Shown here piece after piece: positions 1 through 11,904 of a stretch of DNA of 64,000 nucleotides. The stretch lies in contig CM053026.1 of NCBI GenBank assembly GCA_028564925.1, positions 604,765,616 to 604,829,615 on the forward strand, read 5' to 3'. Under the pieces are notes generated by a model. It was not told the origin of the DNA and did not search any database. It worked only from the letters and a program-made list of their open reading frames with translations. The stretch is from Lithobates sylvaticus (lineage: Eukaryota; Chordata; Amphibia; Anura; Ranidae). Both the position numbers and the translations under genes were made by a program. Each line of letters opens with the position of its first letter. Position 1 is the stretch's first letter.

Positions 1-946
1 CCAGGACGGACATACATAGGCCCAAGATGGTGAATCCCATCGTATGAACGTTATCACGCTATGGTCAGTCTCTTTCTCATTTGAGTGCCATTTGAAACGT
101 CATCCTAATACGGCTCTGCATCTTGTGAGATACCCAAGTGGTCTTTCCTGATATTGGTCCGGTGTGCAAGTCAAAGGCCTTGGCTGGGTTACAGCCAAAC
201 GCCCCCTTTGTGCTTGCCATCTGGTAAGCAGACTTGAGTTACGGTGGTTGGGCATATTGTGTGAAGTCACTGTGGTGTCATTGGAAGATTGATCTATATG
301 GACTATTTTTCTCTGCTAATGACATAATTTTTCAGCTAAAGGACAGTTTAATTTTTGGTATTGGCGCAGCTCCCTTTTTTGTTTTTACTGGTGTTCTTTG
401 TGTATCCCACATTGAGTTGCTGCCTATATTTTGTGTTTAATATCCTACAGTCCAGCGCAGTTTCTCTCTCTCTCTTTCACTTCCTTATAGTATGGCAACC
501 TGAAAATGTCCCCCCACCCCTCAAGAAAAAAAGGAATTAACAGCTTGTATAATTGTCTCACTTCTCTTCTCAATTCTGAACTGACATACAAGTGGAGTTA
601 ATAAAAGTTTTATTTTTAGTGAGATCATTTTTAAGGCAGGCCAAACACGGTGCAAATTTCTCTCCTCATCCTAGTCTATAGGGATGCAGACATTGCAGCT
701 TCTCTTCTCTTAGAGCACTGAGAATACACCTGGTGGTTATAATAAAGATGTGCATTCAAAAAATCATTTAAAGAAAAGTGATAGTGAAAAGCACAGCTTC
801 TTTAGAACAGAGTAATGGATACATCTGTAAAACAGTGGCAATTTACATATATAGTTCAGCTAAAAGAGACTACTTTTCTAACAAAACTGTATGTATACTT
901 TGAAAAATGATAAGTAATGGCAGAACAAATATCTCACAAACAAACA
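1..946. other. No gene recognised
   Basis: AT-rich sequence with short runs of T and CT. No open frame here has a recognisable domain, and I see no repeat ends or tandem structure. It reads as ordinary intergenic or intronic DNA. Confidence 0.5.
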
Positions 947-954
947 CAAGTGAG

Positions 955-1815
955 CAGTGGCGCCCCCCCCCCATCCATACGGGGGGGGGGAGGAGGCGCC
1001 ACTCCCTAATTCAAGTGCCCGGCCCCTAATCTACATGCAGAGCACGCATGGATTTCAATGGGGTTTTTTTTTTTTGAAGTACATCATTAGAGCCTGAGGC
1101 TCTAATTGGTTTTAAAAAAAACGGTGGGCTTGGGGCACAGAGCACTGCGCCCTGAGCCCACCCAGTTGTGTGACAATAGTGAATGAAAATTTGCTATTGT
1201 CTTCCTGATTCTCCTCCCCGCCAATCAGGAAGTGGGTCTTAATACCCAATTGGCTGAGCGAAGAAGTGACCGGTCTTGACCGCCATGGAGGAAGCCGCAG
1301 AGGAGAAGGAGACACAGGGGAAGCCACCGAAGAGGAGGAGACGCAGGAAGGAGCCGAAGCTGCCCATGACCTAGATGGGGTAAGTACGGCCGCACTCTAA
1401 TATGATGCCTTTATTGAAAAAACTTTGTCCATACACCAACAGAGGCACAGGTACAGATAATAACTGACGCGTATCACACCGTTAGTGGCGCTTAGATTAA
1501 GCGCCAATAACGATGCGAAACACATCAGCTATCATCTGTATATGTGCCTCTGTTGGTGTATGGACAAAGTTCTTTCAATAAAGGCATCATATTGGAGTGC
1601 GGCCATTTCCTTTTTCTTGTCTATCGCCTTTGCTGAGCCAGCACCCTTAATCTCCCGAATACAAGGATGGTGTGAACACGGGGTCAGCACCTGGAGCGGT
1701 AATTTCTTTTGGACTTAGATGGGGTAAGTGCGGGGCTGGTGGGTGGACAAGCGGGCAACGGGGATGGGTGGGGGGGGGGTTGACGGGTGTTTGAATGGAG
1801 CACCAGCCGCCACTG
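955..1815. mobile_element. Non-autonomous hAT-like DNA transposon
   Basis: The element begins CAGTGGCG and ends CGCCACTG, a perfect 8-bp terminal inverted repeat. It is flanked on both sides by the same 8 bases, CAAGTGAG (947-954 and 1816-1823), the target-duplication length typical of hAT transposons. The left end holds a short C/G-run hairpin (961-1003). The inside is GC-rich with no transposase. A second unit (1386-1715) has inserted into it. The superfamily call rests on the ends and duplication only. Confidence 0.82.
1386..1715. mobile_element. Inverted-arm unit nested in the hAT element
   Basis: The stretch is bounded by a 14-bp direct repeat, TAGATGGGGTAAGT, at 1372-1385 and 1716-1729. 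This is longer than most DNA-transposon duplications and more like a retroposition footprint, although no poly-A tail is visible. Arms of about 60 bp (1387-1452 and 1545-1608) are inverted copies of each other. The loop carries a second small hairpin around GCGCTTA..TAAGCGC and a GCGAAACACATC motif. The class is unknown. Confidence 0.6.
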
Positions 1816-1823
1816 CAAGTGAG

Positions 1824-2377
1824 CAGTTATAATAATATCAGATTGAGCTGTAAATAATATTAATGAATTGTGTTGCATGTTAGGTTTAATAAGTGTCAAA
1901 ATAAAACGGCCACTAATTAGCAAAAGTGTATAAAGTATATTAAATGATAATCTGCTTTGAATGATCCAGCTTCTATCAGCTCAGAGATCTAGACAGCAGG
2001 AATTAGCGATTCCAGACAAGCACTTGTCTCTGCCTAGTGTGTCAGGACACATATTTATGTATTTATTTTTCTGAAAAGCCTCTCTTCCTTCATTTCCAAT
2101 TACCGAAGAATGGAGCGTCTGATAGACAGAACAGCACATTTCCTTGTTCTCTGTGCAAGTTGCTAGGCAACCTCCACCTGAGTGTCTCCATCCAGGGATC
2201 TCTGTCGAGCACTATGTCTACGGCTCTGGTGAGATCACACCTCATACAAAGAGCTACAACATGAGCCAGACACAAAGAGTGGGGAAGTCCACTTCACCGG
2301 TCACCATTTACCAGTATAATAATGAGGCTCTGGCAGTAAGCAAATAAAATCAGCTAATTGCTCATGTTAACAACACA
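1824..2377. other. No gene recognised
   Basis: Unremarkable sequence resuming after the hAT element. No conserved protein, repeat end or RNA gene seen. Confidence 0.45.
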
Positions 2378-2381
2378 TTAA

Positions 2382-2834
2382 AGTGGATGTAAACCCTCTG
2401 CTATACCCAGTGAAGTGAACAGACTCAGATGATAGATAGGGATGAAACAAATCTCCCTACATAAGTTTTACATGTATATCTGAGGTCTTCAGCTTGCTAT
2501 ATTCTTTAGAATACTAACATCGTGTTAGAATTTTTACTTCCTCATTCAGCAGGAGTGGATTCTTGGCATACACTGTATGACAGCTGATTGGAGGAAAGGC
2601 ACCCCTCCATGTAAGCAGAGGAAGGAAGGAATGTGCCGAGCTGTGCTCTGACAAACTTTCTGTTAATCTAGCATCCATCCCAACAGAAATTTCAGGCTGG
2701 TTTTATCTCAGTTGTCGGAGAGCTTGTCAGAAGTTATCATGCTGATAACAGAAGAATGAAACAGCAGAAGAGGTGGAGATCTACCTGATCAACATGAGAG
2801 AAGTCTAAGATCACTGGGCACAGTGTTGCTTCCT
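2382..2834. mobile_element. TTAA-flanked MITE, left part
   Basis: TTAA at 2378-2381 is followed by AGTGGATGTAAACCC, close to the ends of the elements at 9851-10325 (inverted right end AGTGGTTGTAAACCC). The matching right end is not visible, so the right boundary is a guess. TTAA targets fit piggyBac or Kolobok superfamilies; no transposase is present to decide. Confidence 0.5.
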
Positions 2835-2918
2835 CCACCTGATTTAAACCTCTAATTGCCGTATTGCCATTTCACAATCGCGTGCATTGCATGGCAATCC
2901 TGGGTTTAAATCAGGTGG
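2835..2918. repeat. Short palindrome (15-bp arms)
   Basis: CCACCTGATTTAAAC at 2835-2849 reappears inverted at 2904-2918. The 54-bp loop carries no recognised motif. It may be a tiny MITE or the end of the preceding element. Confidence 0.55.
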
Positions 2919-2995
2919 TCAACCAAACCCACAGGATATAATAGATGTCTATGGCCAAGCACAAACAAGTGGCTACTGGCCCCACCTACAGTATA

Positions 2996-3160
2996 CCTGG
3001 TCTTTGCAGCAAGGAGCACTGGAAGGGTGACATATGTCAAACAAAACCAAAGAAATTTCTAAGCTCAACTTACCAACCAGCCTGCAGCAAACCAAATTGA
3101 TCTGTCTAACAATATGTGTTAAAAACAGGGCTATAGTCTGCACACACAAACCCGCAGGTA
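2996..3160. repeat. Dispersed repeat, copy A
   Basis: This stretch matches 56645-56808 in the same orientation by eye: shared blocks include GCAAGGAGCAC, ACCAGCCTGCA, ACCAAATTGATC and GTTAAAAACA in the same order. The two copies lie 53 kb apart in otherwise different surroundings, so this is an interspersed repeat. Its class is not recognised. Confidence 0.65.
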
Positions 3161-3194
3161 CACTGCACTGCACCCATGGTGTGGCTAAACAGCA

Positions 3195-3827
3195 GCACAT
3201 CAGTGTGAAAGCAGCCCTATACTATTATGCCCAGTGTATTCCTTCACACTGACCTAAGAGATATCTTCTTTCCTGCTGCTGGTACCATTCTGGAGAACGC
3301 TAGACAGGATAAGAGGTGGCATGCAGTTGGTAGCACACCACATGAGACAGGAGCCAGCACTACAGAGGAGGCATCGGCTTATGCGACTCTTGCTCCCTAC
3401 TACAGCTCCAACTTTACACAAAGGCCCTCCTGCATTGCACTCTATTTGATGCTCTGGGATGGTGGGTCAGCAAGCCCAGACCGCAATCTACCAGTCACCT
3501 GGCCACAATTTACTGGTAGATCGCGATCTACAGGTTGCTGACCCCCGCTCTATAGTGTGTACCTGTCTCAGTCCAGAGCACCAAGTGTCATTTCTGTCTG
3601 CTGCTTCATTCCTCTGTTATCAGCATGAATCACATTTGGCAAGTTTTCCTGAAACCAAGAGAAAAATGGTAACAGGGGAGGGAGCTTCATCTGATTGACA
3701 GCCTCAGCTCTGTTTGAAGGGGTGTGTGTGTGTCTTCCCTCCAATCAGTGCTCACCTCGCCAAGCTCTACAGATGGTAGTTTCAGCTCCTGCCCCCTTCT
3801 TTCTGACAGCGCAGACAAGCTTTAAAA
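3195..3827. other. No gene recognised
   Basis: Mixed sequence with a short TG run (3722-3732) and no recognisable domain or repeat ends. It is the left flank into which the Tc1/LINE composite inserted. Confidence 0.45.
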
Positions 3828-3894
3828 ATTCGGAACTTTGACCCGGAAGGTTGTTTTGTTTTAATTCACTGTCACCTTGGTTCTTTGACATGTA

Positions 3895-4648
3895 CAGTAT
3901 CTCACAAAAGTGAGTACACCCCTCTCATTTTTTGTAAATATGTTATTCTATCTTTTCATGTGACACTTTGCTACAATGTAAAGCAGTGAGTGTACAGCTT
4001 GTAAACAGTGTAAATTTGCTGTCCCCACAAAATAATTCAACGCACAGCCATTAATGTCTAAACCGCTGGCAACAAAAGTGAGTACACCCCTAAGTGAAAA
4101 TTTCCAAATTGGGCCAACAGTGTCACTATTTTGTGTGGCCACCATTATTTTCCAGTACTGTCTTAATCCTCTTGGACATGAAGTTCACCAGAGCTTTAAA
4201 GGTTGCCACTGGAGTCCTCTTCCACTACTCCATGATGACATCACAGAGCTAATGGATGTTAGAGACCTTGCGCTCCTCCACCTTCCGTTTGAGGATGCCC
4301 CACAGATGCTCAATAGGGTTTAGGTCTGGAGACATGCTTGGCCAATCCATCACCTTTACCCTCAGCTTCTTTAGCCAGGCAGTGGTTGTCTTGGAAGTGT
4401 GTTTGGGGTCGTTATGTTGGAATACTGCCCTGCAGCATAGTCTGTGAAGGGAGGGGTCATGCTCTGCTTCAGTATGTCACAGTACATGTTGGTATTCATG
4501 GTTCCCTCAATAAACTGCAGCTCCCCAGTGCTGGCAGCACTCATGCAGCCCCAGACCATGACACCCCCACCACCATGCTTGACTGTAGGCAAGACACACT
4601 TGTTTTTGTACTCCTCACCTGGTTGCTGCGACACACGCTTGAATGGTG
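3895..4648 (-). mobile_element. Tc1/mariner transposon, truncated, transposase on -
   Basis: A Tc1-type terminal repeat starts after TA (3893-3894): CAGTATCTCACAAAAGTGAG, with the AAAGTGAGTACACCCC block repeated at 4075-4090 as in this family. On the minus strand 4371-4634 encodes the middle of a Tc1 transposase with VKHGGGGVMVWGC, the conserved block between the first two catalytic aspartates. The second D block (QDNDPKH-type) and the C-terminal part are degraded. The N-terminal half and the other terminal repeat are missing, because the copy ends abruptly where LINE sequence begins. It cannot encode an active transposase. Confidence 0.85.
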
Positions 4649-4664
4649 AATGGTGTTATTACAT

Positions 4665-7344
4665 CTCTCGCACATGATCATCAGGCTGGTTTTATGCCTA
4701 ATAAATCAACAGCAATTAACCTGAGATGTTTATTCCTGAACCTACAGTCTGCAGTGGACAATGCTGTTAGCAGGGCTCTGCTATCAGTGGATGCCACAAA
4801 GGCATTTGACAGCATTGACTAGAACTACCTGTGGGCTGTCTTAGGAAAATTTGGGTTCGGTCCTACATACATATCGTGGGTGCGCCTTCTGTACAATCAA
4901 CCACAGGCTGCTATTTGAGCCTTTGGCAATCTGTCCCAAAACTTTTACGTTGAGGAGGGGGACTAGGCAGGGATGCCCGCTGTCCCCTCTCCTTTTTGCA
5001 TTGGCCATTGAACCACTGGCCATCGGGATCAGTGCTAATCTACGAATTGTGGGCACTCTTCATGATAAGGTTATATTATACGCCGATGACACGCTGCTCA
5101 TGTTGGGTGACACTGATGTTTCCCTGCAGGAGGCCATGGCAACTATTATAAAATTCTGAGACTTCTCTGCACTGAGAATAAATTGGTCAAAATCTGCCTT
5201 ATTGTTGGTGGATGTTGCCCCACAACCTGTGGCATCTGCGTGCTCAATACCTATTACTACATCCTTTAAATATTTAGGGATTCAGGTAACCTCGAACCTG
5301 CGGGACTTTAGCCATTTAAATATTTCCCCTCTCCTTCAAAGGTTTAGAGACAAGGTTAAAACGTGGAATGCCCTTCGCCTATCGGTGGCAGGGAAAGTAA
5401 ACTTGATCAAGATGATACTCATGCCACAACTTCTTTATTTTCTACACATGTCCCAGTGGTTATACCTTTGAAGACTTTCAGAATAGTGAATACTAGCTTC
5501 CGTACCCTTATATGGAATGATAAACCCCCCAGGATAAAGTTAGAGCACCTACAGTGACCCAAGGATGACGGTGGGTTGGCTTTGTCCAACCCATGGTTAT
5601 ACTACCTGGCAGCACAACTGCAACACCTCATTGGTACCTTTAGGCCTGATGGGGAAGCAGGGAGTGAGATGCACAGTTCTAAACAGGTGTGATGCTTCAT
5701 ACTGTCCTTAGAGGTCCCATTCCAATGGCGTTGGAGGCTCCGGCCTTTACAAGGCCACATAAAAAATACCTGACCTATAGTCCCATGCAGAAGGTGTGAA
5801 ACGAATCCAAATATATCCAGAGGGCGGGTGGCTACACTGATTACAGTCCTATCTGGCTAAACACCACATATACTGAATTGGCCAAGCTGCAATCTGGGGC
5901 TAGGTGGAAAACATACAGGTTACACACCTTAAGCAGATATTTCAGAATGTGATACTTCGGACCTTTGCAGCTTTATAGACAGAGTACACTCTACCTACTT
6001 CAATGCAGTTTTACTATTTACAACTTCAGCATGCAGTCACGGTGCAGAATAGGTCCTCGGAATGGCATCTATCCCCGACCCCAGTGTTTAGTCTAATTAG
6101 GGAAGCTGAATCATCTAAGGGTTTCATTTTACAATGTTATGCCATATTACTACAATCCTATTTGAAAAAGCACCCCTTGAGAATCCGGGAAAAGTGGGAG
6201 AGGGATGTGGGCCAGCTGGATGGGAAGCAATGGGAGGAGGTGTTTCAAGCAGTAGGCTCTTGCTCACTGAACGTTTCACAAAGGCTGTACATATTGTTGC
6301 GCATATACTATACACCCCATAGACTCCAGTTGATGAAGCTGCAGCTGGAGTCCATGTGCACAAATTGTAAATGTGATCACAAGACCTCATTCACCCATTA
6401 TGGTGTTTCCCCAAACTGCATACTTATTGAGCCAGAGTGGTGGATATTGTCAATTCAGTGTTCAAGGTCTCCCTACCTCTAGATCCGAGAGCTCATTTGT
6501 TGGATGTTTTGGAAGAATATGATTGGGAATTACATACTAGCGAAGCCATTCACAGAGTATTATTCCAGGCCCGGAAATTGATTATGATTCATTGAAAAAT
6601 CAGAGAGTCCCCCAACGACCAGGGAATTAATTCACAATACATGAGGGGGTATTGCGTATGGAGAAACTTGTGTACCAACATAGGGGAAGTCCACTTAAAT
6701 ACAAGAGAATATGGGCACCTCGGTTAGATGTTCTGGGGCTTGCCCCGGTGGATCTGATCACGGATAGATTACTCAGTGTTAATGTTGTTTAAAGATCAGT
6801 GTATAGGCCCGTACACACGATCGGACTTTTTGACAACCAACATGCAAATTAGCTGTTTTGGACCAACATCCGACCGTGTGTACGCTCCATCGGACCAAAT
6901 TTTTCCAGGTTTCATCAGACTTTTGTTGGCTGTGCGAACGGACCAACTTTCTGCCAACAAAAGTCCGATGGACCAAAGTCCGACCGTGTGTACACAAAAC
7001 CAACGGACTTTTGTACAAACCAATGCAGAACCAATGCAAAAGATCAGACAACAATACAGAAGTTGACCAAAGGTGGCGGTAAAGAGCAGAAAAACCAAGT
7101 GATTTGGTGAAAGTTGGCTGAAAAAATCCTGCCATGTGTATGCAATACCAACTTGGGGCCAACGCCTTTGGACAAAAATCCACAGGAAAGTTGGTCCACG
7201 GTCCGATCGTGTGTATGAGGCTTATTAGTGATGATGCAAAAGTTTGACGTTTCTCATTGATATGTCTTTGCGTGCTATGGACACATTGTATTGCTGTTAC
7301 TGTCTGTATACCAATCTTTTCTGATAAAAAAAATAAATAAAAAA
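4665..7344 (+). mobile_element. L1-clade LINE, 5'-truncated and decayed
   Basis: Reverse-transcriptase fragments run in order. QAGFMPNKST and a DATKAFDSID block lie near 4685-4820. Frames 4851-5159 (RRGTRQGCPLSP, then YADDTLLML, the catalytic box) and 5202-5471 follow. A C-terminal stretch at 6003-6482 ends in a cysteine-rich region. Many stops and frameshifts separate them. The 3' end is an A-rich tail at 7325-7344. A diverged target duplication, ATTCRGAACTTTGA, lies at 3828-3847 and 7345-7363. The left copy sits beyond the Tc1 fragment, so LINE and Tc1 appear to lie inside one insertion. The bottom strand at the site reads TTTTT/AA, an L1-endonuclease-like target. A Harbinger MITE interrupts the 3' region. 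Confidence 0.85.
6804..7224. mobile_element. PIF-Harbinger-like MITE
   Basis: Left end GGCCCGTACACACGATCGGA and right end TCCGATCGTGTGTATGAGGC form an imperfect inverted repeat. The internal repeats of the TCCGACCGTGTGTAC type are shared with the copies at 12064 and 57315. The 3-bp target duplication is not clean here (GTA/TTA). It has no coding capacity and interrupts the LINE 3' region. Confidence 0.75.
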
Positions 7345-7482
7345 ATTCAGAACTTTGAACGGATGTAGAGAAGAGAAGACTGCAGATAAACAGGTACAAC
7401 TTCTGTAGGAGGATTTGTTTCACCTCTGTGTGTCACCTGAGGCTAGTCACTTCACTAGATGTATTGGTTTGCAAACACTTAA

Positions 7483-8462
7483 CCACTTCAGCCCCGGACC
7501 AATTGGCAGCCAAAGGACCAGGCCCCTTTTTGCGATTCGGCACTGCGTCGCTTTAACTGACAATTGCGCGGTCGTGCGACGTGGCTCCCAAACAAAATTG
7601 GCGTCCTTTTTTTCCCACAAATAGAGCTTTCTTTTGGTGGTATTTGATCGCCCCTGCGGTTTTTATTTTTTGCGCTATAAACAAAAATAGAGCGACAATT
7701 TTGAAAAAAATGCAATATTTTTTACTTTTTGCTATAATAAATATCCCCAAAAAATATATAAAAAAAACATTTTTTTTCCTCAGTTTAGGCCGATACGTAT
7801 TCTTCTACATATTTTTGGTAAAAAAAATCGCAATAAGCGATTATTGATTAGTTTGCGCAAAAGTTATAGCGTTTACAAAATAGGGGATAGTTTTATAGCA
7901 TTTTTATTAATATTTTTTTTTTTTATTAGTAATGGCGGCGATCAGCGATTTTTATTGTGACTGCGACATTATGGCGGACACATCAGACATTTTTGACAAA
8001 TTTTTGGGACATTTGTCATTTATACAGCAATCACTGCTATTTAAATAGCACTGATTCCTATGTAAATGACAGTTGTAGTTAAGGGGTTAACCACTAGGGG
8101 GCGGGGAGGAGTCAGTGTGACGTGTTGTGTTTTTTTTACAGTAGGGGGGCGTGGCTGTACGTCTGACGTCATTGATCGGCGTTCCCGATGACAGGGAACC
8201 GCCGATCACTGACAGTCAGTGTAGGAAGCCCGGGGAGAGGTTTGTTTACATAGACCTCTCCCCGTTCTTCAGCTCCGTAACCCGATCGCGGGATACCAGC
8301 GGCGATCGGGTCCGCTGGTCCCGCGGCCGTGGTCACGGAGCTCCCGACCGGGTCGCAAGCGCGCCCCCCGGGCAGGCAAATTAAAGGGGACGTACCCGTA
8401 CGTGCATTTGCCTGCCCGTGCCATTCTGTAGACGTATATCTACATGAGGCGGTCGGGAAGCG
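7483..8462. mobile_element. TTAA-flanked element of about 1 kb
   Basis: Flanked by TTAA (7479-7482) and TTAT (8463-8466), with ends CCACTTC and GAAGCGG. A second copy of the same family lies at 46714-47672; both share the CACAAATAGAGCTTTCTTTT block, the TTTTTGCTATAATAAATATCC block and ATGGCGGCGATC. The left half is AT-rich and the right half GC-rich. No transposase. The TTAA target suggests piggyBac or Kolobok. Confidence 0.75.
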
Positions 8463-8466
8463 GTTA

Positions 8467-8896
8467 TAAGCATAACATTAATTTAAACATATATGAAAAA
8501 CCCCAATAAACATATATGAAAACCCCCAATAAATGCACATTCATAGAATAATAATTAAATGCATTATAGTTCTCAGACCGGGAAAAAGAGCAGCACAAGC
8601 AGCCAATCGCGTGTGCTACATATGCAGATAGGGAACATACTGACAGGAAGGGAGAACAAAGTTCATTTTTAAGGTGCATTTCACAGACTGGAAGTAATAC
8701 ATTTATAGCTGTCAAATTGTAGTTCTCAAATGTCTATATGTACGTTCAACTCCATTAACTGCTAATCTGCAACAACTGGAAAACAAACAGAAATTATTAC
8801 TCAAGTGATTTCTCATCAACATTTATATCATCTTGGTTGGTTCTCTTTCCAGCAGCAAGGTGAGAAAATAAACAGTAATAAACGAAATTACCAGCA
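8467..8896. other. No gene recognised
   Basis: AT-rich sequence. The only visible structure is a short direct duplication of a CATATATGAAAA..CCCAATAAA unit at about 8488-8533. Confidence 0.4.
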
Positions 8897-8898
8897 TA

Positions 8899-9030
8899 CA
8901 GTGCCATGAAAAAGTATTCATACCCCTTGACATTTTCAACATTTTGTCATGCTACAACCAGAAACATAAATGTATTTAATCTCAGTATAAATACAGCTTT
9001 TCTGTGAAGCCCTCAAAGGTTTGTTTGCAC
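8899..9030. mobile_element. Tc1/mariner end fragment
   Basis: After TA (8897-8898) comes CAGTGCCATGAAAAAGTATT, a Tc1 terminal repeat of the same kind as at 11282. A block resembling the opposite, inner-end sequence (CTGTGAAGCCCTCA) follows directly, so the transposase and most of the element are gone. Confidence 0.7.
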
Positions 9031-9047
9031 TTTCTGCCATGCCTTAT

Positions 9048-9537
9048 AGTGTTACTAAATCCACAACAGTAAAATCTGTGTGTATATGCAGTAAAGCATG
9101 CTTGTTATACTCACTGTGGAATATAAGGGGTTAATCCTGCACATTGTGTAAAAAAAGGCTGTTTGATCTTGTCTTCTCTGATTCTCCCCTTCTTCCACTG
9201 TCCCCAATCCATCTCCTGATAGAACAGAGCATTGGGGGCACTCTGCACATGCTCGGTTTGGTGTGTAGGTTTTTTTTTTCCAGGAGGGTGCATGTGATCA
9301 GCACTGTCTAGACAGAGGGTCAGGGGTCATGCAGCCTAATGGACAGCCAGAGGAGAATGACAACTACTCCTACAAGCTTTAATCAGGCATTGATAGAAGG
9401 CATTGATGACAGCTTTATACTGCTGATGAAAAAGGGTTTTTAGCTATTTATATTTACTAAAATAATTGCATTTCCGTGTTCTGTGTACTGTGGGAGACCA
9501 GATATAGTGAATGCAGGGTCCTAGCTTTAGTAACACT
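9048..9537. mobile_element. TTAA-flanked MITE with AGTGTTACTAAA ends
   Basis: AGTGTTACTAAA (9048-9059) and its perfect inverse TTTAGTAACACT (9526-9537) bound the element, flanked by TTAT (9044-9047) and TTAA (9538-9541). There is no coding capacity. Confidence 0.75.
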
Positions 9538-9541
9538 TTAA

Positions 9542-9846
9542 ATCTACAGTATTATAGGCCATCACTGTGCATACAAAATGTATGATGCGTTCATTTTAGC
9601 AAAGCATGATTAGACTTCCAATACACACGACCAACACTGCATGTATACATTCCGGCAGACAATGTTAATCCACTAGTCAAGATGCTAGTGGTGGCTGCGG
9701 TTTTTAGAGCCGATATCTCAGACTTCTGCTGCTAATAGCTGCTTAGAGCTTCATCTACTAGGTGCAAGTGGAATATAATTTAATAAGTACTGTAACATCA
9801 AGAGAATATCTGCCCATTTTATCTCAAACTGCAAGCTACCAGCAGC
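9542..9846. other. No gene recognised
   Basis: Short spacer between two MITEs with no recognised content. Confidence 0.4.
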
Positions 9847-9850
9847 CTCA

Positions 9851-10325
9851 AAGGGGTTGTAAAGGTTTGTGTTTTTTCAACAAAAAAGGTTGCTGTGCAC
9901 TGCTTAAAGAGGAAGTAAAGCCTCCTTTAAAAAAAAAAAAAAAAATATATAGCATACTAGCTCGTTATGAATAACTTACCTGAGAACGAAGCCCCCGAAG
10001 CGACCCTCGTCCACGTCCTCCTCCGCCGCTATCAATCCCGGAGTGAATTCCGGGGTCTCGCCACTCCAGCGCTGTCATTCGCTGGTGCGGCGATGACGTC
10101 ACTCCCGCGCATGCGCACGAGAGCGGCATATCGCCGTGATCTCGGCATGCTCAGTGCGCCTGCGCGCCGCTGTCTAAGGCGCATGCGCCGTAGACAGCGA
10201 TGCCTCTTTTTTTCTAAATATCTCCTAAACCATGTAGGTTTAGGAGGTATTTATTGGACCTACAGGTAAGCCTTAATCTGGGCTTACCTGTAGGTCAAAG
10301 TGGTTTGTAAGGGTTTACAACCACT
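9851..10325. mobile_element. TTAA-flanked MITE, GC-rich core
   Basis: Left end AAGGGGTTGTAAAGG and right end GGGTTTACAACCACT are imperfect inverted repeats. TTAA follows the right end (10326-10329). The core (9955-10300) is shared with the fragment at 49495-49851: GCTCRTTATGAATNACTTACCTGAG near the start and a TACAGGTAAGCC hairpin near the end. CpG-rich inside, with no long credible frame. Confidence 0.75.
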
Positions 10326-10373
10326 TTAAGTGTCAGGTTTGTCTTGAAGAAAAGGTGGCAACCCTAGGTGAGT

Positions 10374-10434
10374 GTGTGTTTATTAAAAGTCAGCAGCTAC
10401 AGTTTTTGTAGCTGCTGACTTTTATTAAACACAC
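10374..10434. repeat. Palindrome with TCAGCAGCTAC arms
   Basis: GTGTGTTTATTAAAAGTCAGCAGCTAC is mirrored almost perfectly across a 5-7 base loop. The inner part (AAAAGTCAGCAGCT..TAGCTGCTGACTTTT) recurs inside the TTAA MITEs at about 56497-56537 and 59867-59910, so it is probably the remaining end of a related element. Confidence 0.75.
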
Positions 10435-11279
10435 AATTGAGTGGAATTCCTTTTTAACCTCCCCTGTTTACCAGACAGGGAGGAGGGGAACTCTCCAACT
10501 GCAACACAGAAAAAATCCTTTCTGTAGTAGAGAAGGCTAGAACCCCTGTCAGATTTCTACTTCTGCCTGTGTCCCTGTTGCAGATACTGTATACCTTCAC
10601 CTTCTGTCGGCTGAAACCACCGTTAGCTGGACTAGAAGTGGGCATTAATCTAACGCCCCGTGATAACAGTAAGAACCAGAAAGAAAACATTTTTGGCTTG
10701 ACATATACTTCAAATGAGAAGTAAAGGCTAATACGATTTAGGGTAAAAACATTGCTTCCCCCTCCTCATACACCCACACTGTGGCAGTGTGTCACTGCCT
10801 CCTATTTGCAAAAGTGTTTTGGGTAAATACCTTTTATTGATCAGCTTCAGTGCTGAGTTATTTGATCTATAATCGCTGGCTCCCTTGTGTCAGTGCAGCT
10901 GATGGGAGGGAATGCTGATAATGGAGGGCAAGACAAGACGGTGGGTGACATCATGGCTCCAGAAATTCAGCCCTGTTGTCATGCCGCTGACTGACACTGG
11001 GGAGCGCAGCTTACAGATCAGGAGACCAAACTGAAGCTGATAAAGAAAAAGGCATTTACACAAAATTATTTTATAAACAATACACAGTGTGTGTATGAGC
11101 AAGGGGAAGAAACGCTTTTAATCTAAATTTCATTATCCTTTACTACTTTAACTTTGCACAGTGGCATCTCCTTCACCCTCTCTTGCTGCTTGAAAGAAGA
11201 GATTTTTAAAACTTTGTAGCCTTTTGTTAATACCACAAGATGGAGATGTGGTCACTTGCAATGATGATTGTTACGTACC
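10435..11279. other. No gene recognised
   Basis: Mixed sequence with no domain, repeat end or tandem structure that I can identify. Confidence 0.4.
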
Positions 11280-11690
11280 TACAGTGCCTTGAAAACGTAT
11301 TCATACGCCTTGAAATTTTCAACATCTTTTCATGTTAGAACCAAAAACGTAAATGTATTTTATTGGGATTTTATGTGATAGACCAACACAAAGTGGCACA
11401 TAATTATGAAGATTACGTAAAATGATAAATGGTTTTCAAATTTTTTTACAAATGAATATGTGAAAAGTGTGGTGTGCATTTATATTCAGCCCCCCTGAGT
11501 CAATATTTTGTAGAACCATCTTTCACTGTAATTACAGCTGCAAGTCTTTTGGGGATGTCTCTACCAGCTTTGCACATCTAGAGAGTGAAATTTTTGCCCA
11601 TTCTTCTCTGCAAAAAAGTTTAAGCTCTGTCAGATTGGATGGAGAGCAACTGTGAACAGCAACTTTCAAGTCCTGCCACAGATTCTCAAT

Positions 11691-11904
11691 AACAATGAGC
11701 TCAGGCGTGTTCGAATGGTCCACATGCAGAGCCCGCCAGGAAGTCGGCGCAGCGCTGCGCTAATCACAGGCAGTGAGACACTGCCCTGATGTGCGGCTGC
11801 AAAGATCGGGCAATGTCTCAATGCCTGTGATTAGCGCATCGCTGCGCCGACTTCCTGGCGAGCTCTGCACGTGGACCATTCGAACACGCCTGAGCTCATC
11901 CTTA
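11691..11904. mobile_element. Palindromic MITE with 9-bp duplication
   Basis: It is flanked by a perfect 9-bp direct repeat, ATTCTCAAT (11682-11690 and 11905-11913). Nearly the whole element is one inverted repeat with arms of about 85-90 bp, beginning ATGAGCTCAGGCGTGTTCGA and returning at 11872-11899. Long arms with a 9-bp duplication fit a Mutator-like (MULE) foldback better than hAT or Harbinger. No coding capacity. Confidence 0.75.
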
